This document shows, in pieces, positions 8,783 to 17,163 of a DNA stretch of 64,000 bases; within the stretch, counting starts at the first letter, position 1; every line of letters begins with the position of its first letter. The DNA comes from Nesterenkonia sp. Act20 (GTDB lineage: Bacteria; Actinomycetota; Actinomycetes; Actinomycetales; Micrococcaceae), in NCBI RefSeq assembly GCF_019173455.1, contig NZ_JADPQH010000001.1, positions 1,642,391 to 1,706,390 on the forward strand, given 5' to 3'. Both the position numbers and the translations under genes were made by a program. Under the pieces are notes generated by a model. The model was given only the letters and a program-made list of their open reading frames with translations. It was not told where the DNA came from and did no database searches.

Positions 8783-10186
8783 TCAAGCGGCGATGGCGTA
8801 CACGCCCCAGCTGAGGAAGAAGGCCATGAAGCCGATGGCCGTGGCCATGACGGACCAGGTCTTCAAGGTGGTGATCGTGTCGAAGCCGCAGAAGCGGCCG
8901 ACGAGCCAGAAGCCGGAGTCATTGAAGTGCGAGAAGGTGATCGAGCCCGCCACGATGGCGACCACGAGGGACGCCAGGGCGAAGCCGTCGAGTCCCAGCT
9001 CCATGACGCCGGGGGCCATGATCCCGCCGGCGGTGGTCGCTGCCACTGTGGCCGAGCCCTGTGCGACGCGGATGACCACGGCGACGAGGAAGCCCGCAAG
9101 GATGACCGGCAGGCCCAGCGCATCCAGCCCCTCGGCGATGGATCCGCCGATCCCGGTGGCGGTGAGCACGGCGCCGAAGGCGCCACCGGCACCGGTGATC
9201 AGGATGATCGAGCAGACCGGAGCGAGCGCGTTGTCGATGAGGTCGGACATCGCGTCGCCGAGTCCGCCCGAGCCCCTGCGCGGCTTGATGAAGAGCAGGT
9301 ACATCGCGGCCAACGTTGCGATCAGCAGCGCCACAGGGGTGGGGCCGATGAGCTGGGAGAGCGCGTAGCCGAAGCTGTCCTCGCTGATTCGGCCATCGGC
9401 CTCCAGCGTGTTGGAGAGCGCGTTGTAGAAGATGAGCGCCAGCGGCAGGAGCAGCACGAAGATGACGGTGCCGAAGGCGGGCCGCGCGTACTCCTCGGTG
9501 ACCCTGGACTCCCCGAAGAGGTTCGGGACCGGGAAGTTCGGGTAACCCTTGGCCATGACCAGGCCGAGCCGGTAGCCGGCCAGGTACCAGGTGGGGATGC
9601 CCACCATCATGGCGACGATCAGAACCAGTCCGATGTCTGCACCCATGACCGTGGCGGCCGCCGTTGGCCCGGGGTGCGGTGGGGTGAGGGCGTGCATCAT
9701 CAGGAACGCGCCGATGGAAGGCAGCACGTAGAGCATGAAGCTGCCGCCGAGCCTGCGTGCCACGGTGTAGATCACCGGGAGCATGACGATGAAGCCTGCG
9801 TCGAGGAAGATCGGGAAGGCGTAGAACAGCGAAGCCACGGCGAGGGCCAGGGGCGCTCGCTTCTCCCCGAAGGTGGCGAGCATCTTGTCCGCCAGCACTT
9901 GCGCGCCGCCGGAGATCTCGACCAGACGTCCGAGCACAGCGCCGAAGCCGATGAGCAGCGCGACATTGCCCACTGTGGTGGAGAAGCCACCGACCACCAC
10001 GGAGAGCACGTCGCCGACCGCGATGCCGGCGGCCAGCGCGGTGATCAGCGAAACGATGATCAGCGAGAAGAAGGCATGGAGCTTGACCTTCACGATCAGC
10101 ACCAGCAACAAGATGATGGAAGCCAGTGCCAGGACGAGCAGGGCTGGGGTGGGGAGCTCGAAGGCGAGCGTCAGATCATCGGTCAT
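8783..10186 (-). CDS. GntP-family sugar-acid permease
   Basis: Proton-coupled importer of gluconate or related sugar acids, 467 aa and almost wholly hydrophobic with about 12-14 membrane segments. GntP hallmarks are GFGAVLGRLVEISGGAQVLADKM, the PIFLDAGFIVMLP segment and HALTPPHPGPTAAA. Its ATG overlaps the stop of the upstream dehydrogenase gene by four bases (ATGA), so transport and oxidation are translationally coupled. The substrate is probably a hydroxy-acid such as a tetronate, pentonate or hexonate, inferred from the partner enzymes and not from residues here. Confidence 0.92.
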   Translation of the reverse strand: MTDDLTLAFELPTPALLVLALASIILLLVLIVKVKLHAFFSLIIVSLITALAAGIAVGDVLSVVVGGFSTTVGNVALLIGFGAVLGRLVEISGGAQVLADKMLATFGEKRAPLALAVASLFYAFPIFLDAGFIVMLPVIYTVARRLGGSFMLYVLPSIGAFLMMHALTPPHPGPTAAATVMGADIGLVLIVAMMVGIPTWYLAGYRLGLVMAKGYPNFPVPNLFGESRVTEEYARPAFGTVIFVLLLPLALIFYNALSNTLEADGRISEDSFGYALSQLIGPTPVALLIATLAAMYLLFIKPRRGSGGLGDAMSDLIDNALAPVCSIILITGAGGAFGAVLTATGIGGSIAEGLDALGLPVILAGFLVAVVIRVAQGSATVAATTAGGIMAPGVMELGLDGFALASLVVAIVAGSITFSHFNDSGFWLVGRFCGFDTITTLKTWSVMATAIGFMAFFLSWGVYAIAA

Positions 10187-11151
10187 TTCTTACCCTTCGG
10201 GGCCGGGCCCAGCTCGCGCAGCAGGTCGCCCATGCGGGCGTAGGCCTTGTTGCGATAGGCGATGACAGCGGCCTTGGTCTCGTCGTCGAAGTCCCCGGTC
10301 CAGCCTTTGCCGTTCTTGACTCCGTGGCGACCGGCTGCGACGTTCTCCTCGAGCAGCTTCGGCGGGGCGAGGCGTTCGCCATAGGCCTCGGAGAGCGTGT
10401 TGAACCCGTTGGCGTAGACATCAAGGCCTGCCTGGTCGGCGATCGCGAAGGGGCCGAAGAAGCCGAGCCGGAAGCCGAAGGTGGTCCGCACCACGGTGTC
10501 GACGTCTTCTGCTGTCGCGATGCCCTCCTCGACCACCGAGGCGGCCTCCTTGAGCAGCGCATACTGGAGCCGGTTCAAGACCATGCCGGGAGTGTCCGCG
10601 ACTTCGGCACCTTCACGGCCCGCTCGAGCCAGGAGCTCCTTGACGGCGTCGACCACATCGGGGGTGGTCGCCTCCCCGGAGACCAGCTCGACACCGGGGA
10701 TGAAGGGAGCAGGGTTGGAGAAGTGCACGGTGAGGAACCGCTCGGGGTTCTTCACCGCTGAGACCAGCACGTGAACCGGAATCGTGGAGGTGTTCGTGCC
10801 GATGATGGCGTCTTCGCGAGCGTGCTCGGAGATCTTCCCCAGCACCTCCCGCTTGACCTCGGGAGACTCGAAGACGGCTTCCTCGATGAAGTCGGACTCG
10901 GCGACGGCTTCTTCAAGCGTGCGGCCCGCCGTCAGATTCGCCTTGATGGTCTCAGTGGATCCAGCCGCGTACAGCCCCTGGTCCTCAAACTCCTGAGCCT
11001 CCTGGAGCAGCCGCTCGAGACCCTTCTTGGCTGCCTCGACGTCGACGTCGACGATCTCGACTTTCAGCTCCGCCAGGGCCAGGGACTGGGCGATGCCGCC
11101 GCCCATGTACCCGGCGCCGACGACTGTCACGGTGTTGATGGTCTTGGCCAT
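10183..11151 (-). CDS. 3-hydroxyacyl-CoA dehydrogenase-family oxidoreductase, probable sugar-acid 3-dehydrogenase
   Basis: NAD-dependent dehydrogenase of about 322 aa. N-terminal Rossmann fold with GAGYMGGGIAQ, then NTSTIPV and HFSNPAPFIPGVELV, and the C-terminal helical domain with NRLQYALLKEA and GFRLGFFGPFAIAD. Length and single C-terminal domain match L-gulonate 3-dehydrogenase/short HAD enzymes rather than fatty-acid multifunctional proteins, and there are no other beta-oxidation genes nearby. The second ATG (11151) is chosen since AGAGG is well spaced to it and too close to the one at 11160. Placed between a sugar isomerase-like gene and GntP, it most likely oxidises the 3-hydroxyl of an imported aldonate. 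The product would be a beta-keto acid prone to decarboxylation. Confidence 0.8.
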   Translation of the reverse strand: MAKTINTVTVVGAGYMGGGIAQSLALAELKVEIVDVDVEAAKKGLERLLQEAQEFEDQGLYAAGSTETIKANLTAGRTLEEAVAESDFIEEAVFESPEVKREVLGKISEHAREDAIIGTNTSTIPVHVLVSAVKNPERFLTVHFSNPAPFIPGVELVSGEATTPDVVDAVKELLARAGREGAEVADTPGMVLNRLQYALLKEAASVVEEGIATAEDVDTVVRTTFGFRLGFFGPFAIADQAGLDVYANGFNTLSEAYGERLAPPKLLEENVAAGRHGVKNGKGWTGDFDDETKAAVIAYRNKAYARMGDLLRELGPAPKGKK

Positions 11152-11215
11152 GGTTCTCATGCCTCTTTCGTCATGGTGCGCTGTCTGGTGGTGTTCGTGC
11201 CTGATCGCAGCCGAC

Positions 11216-12172
11216 TCAGCTCGTGGCTGGGCGTGCGGCGGCGAGCAGCGGACTGTTCTCCGCCGAGGTCAGAATCTGTGCGATGTACTCGCGATTCTCG
11301 GCACAGACTCCGATGGAGTCCGAGCCGTAGTGCTCGCAGCAGAACGGCCCGGTGTAGCCGAGCTCCAGGGCCCGGCGGATGATCTTGCGGTAGTTGATCT
11401 GGCCGTACTTCAGCGGCATCGGCGCCGAGGAGTAGCCGCCCGTCGCCGGGTCTTCGTCTCGGGTGTAGTTCTTGATGTGCCAGAAGTTCGCGTGCGGGAG
11501 GACCTTCTCGAACATCTCCTCATAGGCCGGCATCGGCCGGTGCAGGCGGATGAAGTTGCCGAGATCGGGGTTCAGACCCACGGCGGGGTGGTCGACGTCG
11601 GCGTGGAACGCGACGGCGTCGTCGGCGGTGCCCAGGAACGTGTCCTCATACATCTCCAGGCTCAGCTCGATGCCGTTGGCCTGAGCGTGGTCACCGAGTT
11701 CGCGGATTCGCTCCACCGCCAGCGGGCGCAGGGCGGGATCGTCATGGTGGCCCTCTTCAAGCCAGAACCAGAGCGCCTGCTGCTGGACCGGCGTCAGCGC
11801 CTGCATGAAGCCGGTGTTGACGATCGTCGCACCAAACTCGGGGGCGATGTCGATCAGCCGATGGGCATCGGCGAGATTGCGTTCGCCGTGCTCTCGATCC
11901 ACTACCGAGTTCCGCGTCATGGAGATCGAAGAGATTTTGAGCCCCTCATCCGCGAGGACCTTCTTGAAGTCTTCGAGACGGGATGGGGAGAGCTTCTGCA
12001 GAGGAAGCCAGGCATCCGTGGGGTCGATGTGATCGAAGCCGAGTTCGCGCATCTGGCGCAGGCAGTCGGACCAATAGGTCGTCGATGCCTCCCAGACCGG
12101 GACACCCTCGGAGGTCGTCCCTCCGAAGGCGAGCATATTTCCTGCAATGGGCCACGTGGCTGCTGTGAACAT
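11216..12172 (-). CDS. Xylose-isomerase-like TIM-barrel protein (sugar isomerase/epimerase)
   Basis: 318-aa protein of the AP-endonuclease-2/xylose-isomerase fold. The expected metal-ligand set is visible in order: Glu in LEMYEDT, Asp in LNPDLGNF, His in NFWHIKNY and Glu in CCEHYGS. First gene of an operon with the 3-dehydrogenase and GntP. Within sugar-acid pathways such proteins isomerise or epimerise keto-acids (OtnI and hydroxypyruvate isomerase are relatives), so a role on the dehydrogenase product is plausible. It is preceded by GAAAGGAACAA as ribosome-binding site and a promoter at 12203-12241. Confidence 0.8.
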   Translation of the reverse strand: MFTAATWPIAGNMLAFGGTTSEGVPVWEASTTYWSDCLRQMRELGFDHIDPTDAWLPLQKLSPSRLEDFKKVLADEGLKISSISMTRNSVVDREHGERNLADAHRLIDIAPEFGATIVNTGFMQALTPVQQQALWFWLEEGHHDDPALRPLAVERIRELGDHAQANGIELSLEMYEDTFLGTADDAVAFHADVDHPAVGLNPDLGNFIRLHRPMPAYEEMFEKVLPHANFWHIKNYTRDEDPATGGYSSAPMPLKYGQINYRKIIRRALELGYTGPFCCEHYGSDSIGVCAENREYIAQILTSAENSPLLAAARPATS

Positions 12173-12202
12173 TTGTTCCTTTCAAACGTGCATGCGGGTT
12201 CA

Positions 12203-12241
12203 TCTTTGAGTACTTGGTCGCGTGTGTCAAGCGTCACACGT
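12203..12241 (-). promoter_or_regulatory. Promoter and operator-like element of the acid-sugar operon
   Basis: Minus strand -35 TTGACA (12226-12231), 17-bp spacer, weak -10 AAAGAT (12203-12208). The plus-strand element TGTGTCAAGCGTCACA (12224-12239), within outer arms CGTGTG/CACACG, overlaps the -35. It shares 14 of 16 positions with the element at 21359-21374. Confidence 0.55.
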
Positions 12242-12279
12242 GATGGTGGGGCGACGCGGGGAGCCGAGTCCTGCGGAAT

Positions 12280-13065
12280 CTAGGCGGCAGAAGGCCGGGC
12301 GGCGAGCTGGAGAAGTTCCAGATATCCCTGCAGGGACCATGCCGCGCGTCCGATGAACAGACCCTGCACCCCGGGGATGCCCAGCAACTGCGCAGCGTTT
12401 TCTGGTGTGACCGATCCGCCATAGAGCAGGGCCTCCACTCGGCCTCCGTACTCCTCGTGCAGCACGTCGAAGGGCTCGAGGAGCTCATCAACCTCGGCCG
12501 GGCGTCCCTGCGCGCCGATCGCCCAGATGGGCTCATAGGCGATGAGGACCCGGCTCAGCTGTTCCTCGGTGAGTCCCTGAAGTGCACCGCGCGCCTGATC
12601 AAGCAGGAAGTCGGCCGTGCCGCCCTGCTGGCGGATCTGGGCGGATTCGCCGATGCACAGCAGGGGGATCAGCTCGTGCCGCAGGGCCGCCTCGACCTTC
12701 CGGCGTGTGGTCTCGACGGTCTCCGCGAAGTGTTCGCGGCGCTCGGAGTGGCCGATCTCGAGGAGCACGGCACCGGCATCTTTGACCTGCGGAACAGAGA
12801 CCTCCCCGGTCCAGGCGCCACTGTCCTCCCAGTGCGCGTTCTGCGCGCCGAGGTGAACGCCTGGTGCCGATCCGACCCCCGGGGAATCCGAACTGAGCTC
12901 GGAGGCCACAGCTGCCAGCGCAGTATGGGGAGGGATGATGAACGGCTGCACCCCGTCCGTGAGCTCAGGACGGCTGCTGAGCGCCTCGTCGAGTCCCCGG
13001 GCGTAGGCGCGCGCCTCGGCCAGGGTCTTGTTCATCTTCCAGCTGGTGCCGATCCAACGGGTCAT
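12280..13065 (-). CDS. Triosephosphate isomerase-family enzyme, probable L-erythrulose 1-phosphate isomerase type
   Basis: TPI-fold isomerase of 261 aa with catalytic Lys in TSWKMNKT, His in EIGHSERREHF and Glu in AYEPIWAIG, plus the phosphate loop LLYGGSVTPENA. Housekeeping TPIs usually read GNWKMN; the IGTSWKMNKTLAEA start is the form I associate with EryH/LerI, the TPI relatives that isomerise L-erythrulose 1-phosphate in erythritol pathways. It overlaps the upstream DhaK-DhaL gene by four bases (ATGA), and RpiB follows in the same region, the usual EryI/DerI partner. It is therefore read as a pathway enzyme rather than the glycolytic copy; ordinary DHAP isomerisation remains possible. Confidence 0.8.
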   Translation of the reverse strand: MTRWIGTSWKMNKTLAEARAYARGLDEALSSRPELTDGVQPFIIPPHTALAAVASELSSDSPGVGSAPGVHLGAQNAHWEDSGAWTGEVSVPQVKDAGAVLLEIGHSERREHFAETVETTRRKVEAALRHELIPLLCIGESAQIRQQGGTADFLLDQARGALQGLTEEQLSRVLIAYEPIWAIGAQGRPAEVDELLEPFDVLHEEYGGRVEALLYGGSVTPENAAQLLGIPGVQGLFIGRAAWSLQGYLELLQLAARPSAA

Positions 13066-14792
13066 CCGCGGGCCTTCTTCAGATGGTCCGCCAGGGCTTC
13101 CATGAGCAGGGCGAAGGAGGTGGCCCCTGGATCAGGCGTACCGAGCGATTTGTCCCCGAGGACCCGGGAGCGGCCCAGGCGCGCCTTGAGCTCTGCGGTC
13201 TCGGCAGCGGCCTCGGTAGCAACGGCGGCCGCTGCGGAGAGCGCAGAGGGCAGATCCTGGCCGGCCTGCGACTGCTGCTTCAGGTGCGCAGCGAATGGAG
13301 CTGCGGCGTCGACCATGGTCTTGTCCCCCGGCTGTGCGCCACCGAGCCGACGGACGGCCTCGACCGCACGGAGCAGCGCCTGCAGCGCGGCTTCCGGGTC
13401 AGCCTTGGTCTCATCGGAGAGCGCGCCACCGGCTGCGGTGAGCGCTGAACCCCAGAGGGCACCGGAGGTGCCGCCCGCAGACTCGGCCCATGCCGTTCCG
13501 GCGTGAAGCAGCACCGTCCTGGCCCCGGCCCCTCTCTCGAGCGCTGCGCGGCCGGCCTCAACCGCGCCGCGGCTGCCCAGGACCATGCCCTGCCCGTGGT
13601 CGCCGTCGCCTGCCACGGCGTCGAGCCGGCCGAGCTCTCCCTCATTCTCGGCGCAGACCTGCGCGAAGAGCTCGATGACCTCCTGCACAGAGGCGGCGGT
13701 GGTCTGCGACTCCGTGGTGGCCTCGGGAACATTCTCCTCGCCGGGAGTATAGAAGTCGGTGCGCGGTGCGCGGTCCTGCATCGAGGGGAGGTCCCGCAGC
13801 TCGCCTCGGCGATAGGCAGGAGTGTCGGCGGCTGCGACCCAGTGCCCTTCGAGCTCCTCGTCGAGGAACACCACGGTCAATGACAATCCCGCCATGTCCA
13901 GACTGGTGACGAACTCCCCGACCTCGGGCTGTACGGCAGTGAGACCTGCTTCTGCCAGACGCTCGGCGATCCGCCCATAGACCACGAAGAGCTCTTCATA
14001 CTTGACTCGTCCCAGACCGTTGAGCACGACGGCGACGCGTCCGCTCCGATCCTGCGGCACCTCCTCGAGGATGCCTTCGAAGAGCAGGTCGGCGACTTCA
14101 CTGGCGGTGCCCATCGGCAGATCTCGAATGCCGGGCTCCCCGTGGATCCCCAGTCCGACGCCCATGGTGGACTCCGGCACATGGAACAGCGGCTCCTCGG
14201 CACCTGGCAGCGTGCACCCGTCGAAGGCCAGCCCGAAGGAACGCGTCGCGTCATTGGCCTTCCACGCGATCCGCTCGGCCTCATCCAGATCAGCGCCCGC
14301 CTCGATTGCGGCTCCGGCGATCTTGAACACCGGAAGGTCACCGGCGATGCCGCGACGATCCCGATGGTTCTTGCGGCTATTCGAGGCGATGTCGTCGCTG
14401 ACTCGAATGATCCGCACGTCGATCCCCTCAGCACGGAGCTTCTCTGCGGCGGCTCCGAAGTGCAGGACGTCTCCGGCATAGTTTCCGAATCCCATGAGAA
14501 CTCCGCCGCCGTTCTCGGCGTTGCGGGCCACCGAGTAGACCTGGGAGGCGGAGGGGGAGGAGAAGATGTTTCCGCACGGGGCGCCGTGGCCCATCCCGGG
14601 GCCGACCCAGCCGGCGAACGCGGGGTAGTGTCCCGAGCCGCCGCCGATCACCAGCGCAGGCTGGCCGGCGGGGGTCTGCGTGGAGCGAACCACTCCCCCG
14701 TGCACGGCGGTCACGTATTGCGAGTTGGCGGCGGCGAAGCCGAGCACCGCCTCGTGGGAGAAATCAGATGCAGAGTTGAGCAGGTAGGTCAT
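13062..14792 (-). CDS. Dihydroxyacetone/erythrulose kinase, DhaK-DhaL fusion
   Basis: ATP-dependent ketose kinase of 576 aa. The DhaK domain (about 1-345) has GGGSGHYPAFAGWVG and the substrate-binding His217 in GLGIHGEPG, which forms a hemiaminal with the carbonyl. The DhaL ATP domain (about 365-576) carries GDGDHG (395-400), GGTSGALWG, GDKTMVDAA and GDKSLGTPDPGA. The fused form uses ATP and not the PTS. Members act on dihydroxyacetone, or on L- or D-erythrulose in the LerK/DerK branches of Mycobacterium; the TPI-like and RpiB neighbours point to erythrulose. GAGGA precedes the ATG. Transcribed divergently from the SorC regulator. Confidence 0.9.
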   Translation of the reverse strand: MTYLLNSASDFSHEAVLGFAAANSQYVTAVHGGVVRSTQTPAGQPALVIGGGSGHYPAFAGWVGPGMGHGAPCGNIFSSPSASQVYSVARNAENGGGVLMGFGNYAGDVLHFGAAAEKLRAEGIDVRIIRVSDDIASNSRKNHRDRRGIAGDLPVFKIAGAAIEAGADLDEAERIAWKANDATRSFGLAFDGCTLPGAEEPLFHVPESTMGVGLGIHGEPGIRDLPMGTASEVADLLFEGILEEVPQDRSGRVAVVLNGLGRVKYEELFVVYGRIAERLAEAGLTAVQPEVGEFVTSLDMAGLSLTVVFLDEELEGHWVAAADTPAYRRGELRDLPSMQDRAPRTDFYTPGEENVPEATTESQTTAASVQEVIELFAQVCAENEGELGRLDAVAGDGDHGQGMVLGSRGAVEAGRAALERGAGARTVLLHAGTAWAESAGGTSGALWGSALTAAGGALSDETKADPEAALQALLRAVEAVRRLGGAQPGDKTMVDAAAPFAAHLKQQSQAGQDLPSALSAAAAVATEAAAETAELKARLGRSRVLGDKSLGTPDPGATSFALLMEALADHLKKARG

Positions 14793-14836
14793 GACTGTCC
14801 TCGTGGTCCCGGATCGGTACGCCCTTGACGGGCGGT

Positions 14837-14860
14837 ACAGATGTGCGCTGACATATGTGC
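14837..14860. promoter_or_regulatory. Direct repeat, candidate SorC-regulator site
   Basis: Two copies of ACANATGTGC (14837-14846, 14851-14860) spaced 14 bases start to start, in the divergent region between the kinase and the SorC gene. Each contains a near-palindromic ACANATGT core; the core also occurs in inverted form (ACATCTGT, 16434-16441) upstream of rpiB, which suggests the same regulator acts at both. Confidence 0.4.
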
Positions 14861-14936
14861 TGAGGCCACCCTAGAGCAGATTGCGTGACCAGCACCACTT
14901 TCCCCGTGAAGTCAGGTGGACGGATACGATGTCCCG

Positions 14937-15896
14937 ATGGAGGCAACAGAGGTCATGAAGGACGCTCCCGAGGGCACGTCTGAGCTGGAGCGCCTGTATC
15001 GGGCTGCCCAGCTCTACTACGAGCAGGGCGCGACCCAGGCCGAGGTTGCCGAGCAGCTGAAGGTGTCCCGCCCCTCGGTCAGCCGCATGTTGGCAGAGGC
15101 GCGGGCTCAGGGGATCGTCGAGATCCGAGTCCACCGCCCTGCGGCCTCCGGCATGGATGAGCTCAGCGCGCGGCTGACGCAGAAGCTGGGCGTGGAGGCT
15201 GTGTACCTGGCACCGGGAGATCAGTCTCAGCGGGTCGGCCTGGGTCTGGGCCCGGTGACGCGACAGGCCCTGGCAGGCGCGAATCTGCGCGCCGGCGACG
15301 TCCTGCTGCTGGCCTCAGGGGAGACCACCTACGCATTGGCACAGCAGCGCCTGGGCGACTTCGCGGGCGTGGTCATCGCCCCCACCGTGGGCGGCCAGGC
15401 GGAGCCGGATCCCTGGCACCAGACCAATGAGGTGGTGCGAGCCTTCGCCGCGACCTCCGGGGGCTACCCCCACTATCTCTTCGCGCCATCAATGCCGTCA
15501 CCGGCCCTGCTTTCGGCGCTGCAGGACGACCCGGGCTATCGCCAGGTGGTCGCCGATTGGAATACTGCAAAGGTGGCACTGGTGGGCATCGGCGCGGCGC
15601 CGCTGTCACGCAGTTCGATCGCCCAGTCAGTGCCCCGCCATCACCCGAACCTCGCGCAGTCCATCGGCGATGTCTGCCTCGCGTTCTACGATCCGCAGGG
15701 TCATGAGGTCACGTTCCCCGGCAGCGAGCGGATGGTGCGGGTTCCTGGCGAGACGCTGCGTGCAGTTCCCACGCGCATCGCGGCGGCCGTAGGGGTTCAC
15801 AAGGCGCCGAGCATCCTCGCTGCGGCCAGCGCAGGATGGTTCAACATCCTGGTGACCGACGAGTCAACGGCTCGCGCGATGGACCGCCAGCTCTAG
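14937..15896 (+). CDS. SorC/DeoR-type sugar-binding transcriptional regulator
   Basis: About 319 aa. The N-terminal HTH is [34 protein letters not shown] split over residues about 20-55, followed by a SorC sugar-phosphate-binding domain (about 70-319, with [19 protein letters not shown] and [10 protein letters not shown]). It lies between and divergent/convergent to a ketose kinase, a TPI-like isomerase and rpiB, so it probably senses a phosphorylated tetrose or triose and controls those genes. The start is uncertain: GTG 14916, ATG 14937 and ATG 14955 are in frame and none has a strong site. The stop overlaps the convergent rpiB stop by four bases. Confidence 0.88.
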   Translation: MEATEVMKDAPEGTSELERLYRAAQLYYEQGATQAEVAEQLKVSRPSVSRMLAEARAQGIVEIRVHRPAASGMDELSARLTQKLGVEAVYLAPGDQSQRVGLGLGPVTRQALAGANLRAGDVLLLASGETTYALAQQRLGDFAGVVIAPTVGGQAEPDPWHQTNEVVRAFAATSGGYPHYLFAPSMPSPALLSALQDDPGYRQVVADWNTAKVALVGIGAAPLSRSSIAQSVPRHHPNLAQSIGDVCLAFYDPQGHEVTFPGSERMVRVPGETLRAVPTRIAAAVGVHKAPSILAAASAGWFNILVTDESTARAMDRQL

Positions 15897-16369
15897 CTGC
15901 AGCTGCCGGTGTCCTCATAGCGCGTGATCGCCCCGACCTTTTCGGCGGAGGCGCTCGAGGGGTCAAACTCGTGCTTGAGCCACTCATCGACCAGTTTGCG
16001 GGCAAGCTCCCGACCGATCACGCGCTGTCCCATGCAGAGCACCTGGGCATTGTTCGAGAGCACGCCGCGCTCCACGGAATAGGCATCATGGGCGGTGACT
16101 GCGCGAATGCCCTTGACCTTGTTGGCTGAGATGGCCACGCCGAGACCAGTGCCGCAGAGCAGCAACGCCCGGTCGGCCTCGCCGGCGACGATCTTTTCCG
16201 CGGCGGAGACCCCGACATTGGGATACGGAGTCTTGTCTGCGTCGTCGCCGACGCCGACATCGACGACCGAGGCCACTCGAGGATCGGCCTCCAAGTCAGC
16301 TTTCAGGGCTTCTTTATAGGCGAAACCGGCTTCGTCGCTGCCGATGACGATTCGAAACTGACTGCTCAT
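15893..16369 (-). CDS. rpiB: RpiB-family sugar-phosphate isomerase (probable erythrulose 4-phosphate isomerase)
   Basis: 158-aa LacA/RpiB enzyme. Features seen are [13 protein letters not shown] at the N-terminus, the [20 protein letters not shown] segment whose Cys is the usual base, and [23 protein letters not shown]. RpiB interconverts ribose 5-phosphate and ribulose 5-phosphate; the branch called EryI/DerI interconverts D-erythrulose 4-phosphate and D-erythrose 4-phosphate. The [20 protein letters not shown] segment and the LerK/LerI-like neighbours favour the latter. It is monocistronic with its own promoter (16404-16431). Confidence 0.85.
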   Translation of the reverse strand: MSSQFRIVIGSDEAGFAYKEALKADLEADPRVASVVDVGVGDDADKTPYPNVGVSAAEKIVAGEADRALLLCGTGLGVAISANKVKGIRAVTAHDAYSVERGVLSNNAQVLCMGQRVIGRELARKLVDEWLKHEFDPSSASAEKVGAITRYEDTGSCS

Positions 16370-16403
16370 GTTGGCTCCTCAACTCGTACCTGGGTCTTCC
16401 TCC

Positions 16404-16441
16404 ATGCTACGTCGCCCAGAACAAACGTCAAATACATCTGT
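16404..16441 (-). promoter_or_regulatory. rpiB promoter with inverted repeat
   Basis: Minus strand -35 TTGACG (16426-16431), 16-bp spacer, -10 TAGCAT (16404-16409), about 35 bases ahead of the start codon. Around the -35 an inverted repeat GAACA/TGTTC brackets the box, and ACATCTGT (16434-16441) repeats the motif seen upstream of the kinase. Confidence 0.5.
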
Positions 16442-16478
16442 TCAGAGCGGACCCCGTGATGGAGCACCCCGGACACAG

Positions 16479-16525
16479 CAAGGCCCGACGTCGGCGCGCA
16501 ACTCACGCGCCGTCGTCGGGCCTTG
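16479..16525 (-). terminator. Terminator hairpin of dps
   Basis: 12-bp outer stem CAAGGCCCGACG/CGTCGGGCCTTG with an inner GGCGCG/CGCGCC stem and a CAACTCA loop. It lies 23 bases after the dps stop codon. Confidence 0.7.
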
Positions 16526-16547
16526 TGAAGAACCAAGCCTCAGCGGG

Positions 16548-17051
16548 TCAGGAGGTGGCTCCAGCCTTGTCCAGGTGCGAGCGGATGAACCACTGGAAGA
16601 GCTCGAGCGCCTTGGCCTGTCCGATGAGCAGGTCCTCGGTGATCGGATCGAGCTCGCCGACCTTGTTCAGCACATCGCGGTGGTCGCCGATGACGCCGTC
16701 GTAGACCTTTTCAAGCTCGGCCAGGTGAGTGGTCCCGTCAGCCTTGAACAGCGGGTAGTCCTCCCAGTGGCGCTTAGAGACCAGCTCTCCGCTCAGTCCG
16801 GACGGGGATCCCCCCAGAGTGGCGATGCGCTCAGCGACCTCATCGGCGAATCCGCGCACGACCTCGGTCTGCGGGTCGAGCATCTCGTGGATGGCGATGA
16901 AGTTCGGGCCCACCACGTTCCAGTGAACGTGCTTGAGGACCAGATGAAGATCATTCAGGGCGTACAGGCGGCTCTGCAGCAGACCGGCAATCTCGTGGCC
17001 GTTCTCCTGCGCCAGACCTGGCGCGGTGTAGTCGGAGTACTTCTCAGTCAT
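16548..17051 (-). CDS. dps: Dps/ferritin-like DNA-binding protein from starved cells
   Basis: 167-aa mini-ferritin that oxidises Fe(II) with peroxide, stores iron and protects DNA. The ferroxidase residues are in VLKHVHWNVVGPNFIAIHEMLD, followed by EVAERIATLGGSP; the helical bundle ends with ALELFQWFIRSHLDKAG. The ATG at 17051 is preferred because AAGGAG lies 7 bases upstream, whereas the frame extends nine codons further without a site. Single gene with its own terminator. Confidence 0.93.
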   Translation of the reverse strand: MTEKYSDYTAPGLAQENGHEIAGLLQSRLYALNDLHLVLKHVHWNVVGPNFIAIHEMLDPQTEVVRGFADEVAERIATLGGSPSGLSGELVSKRHWEDYPLFKADGTTHLAELEKVYDGVIGDHRDVLNKVGELDPITEDLLIGQAKALELFQWFIRSHLDKAGATS

Positions 17052-17163
17052 GTCACACTCCTTGTGCTGTTGATGCATTAGCGCTTTTCGGCGCGGACAC
17101 TGTTGATACTAGTGATTCATAAAAGGGACCGCTAGGCAGTTGAGCCTATCCTCAGTTGCCAGT

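Noticed and set aside
8696-10243. Long plus-strand open frame opposite the GntP gene (515 codons), and similar long antisense frames at 145-1221, 5677-7203, 29040-30137 and 32212-33951
   Set aside because: All lie opposite genes with clear family motifs; their translations are Arg/Gly/His-rich without domain signatures, as expected for shadow frames in GC-rich DNA.
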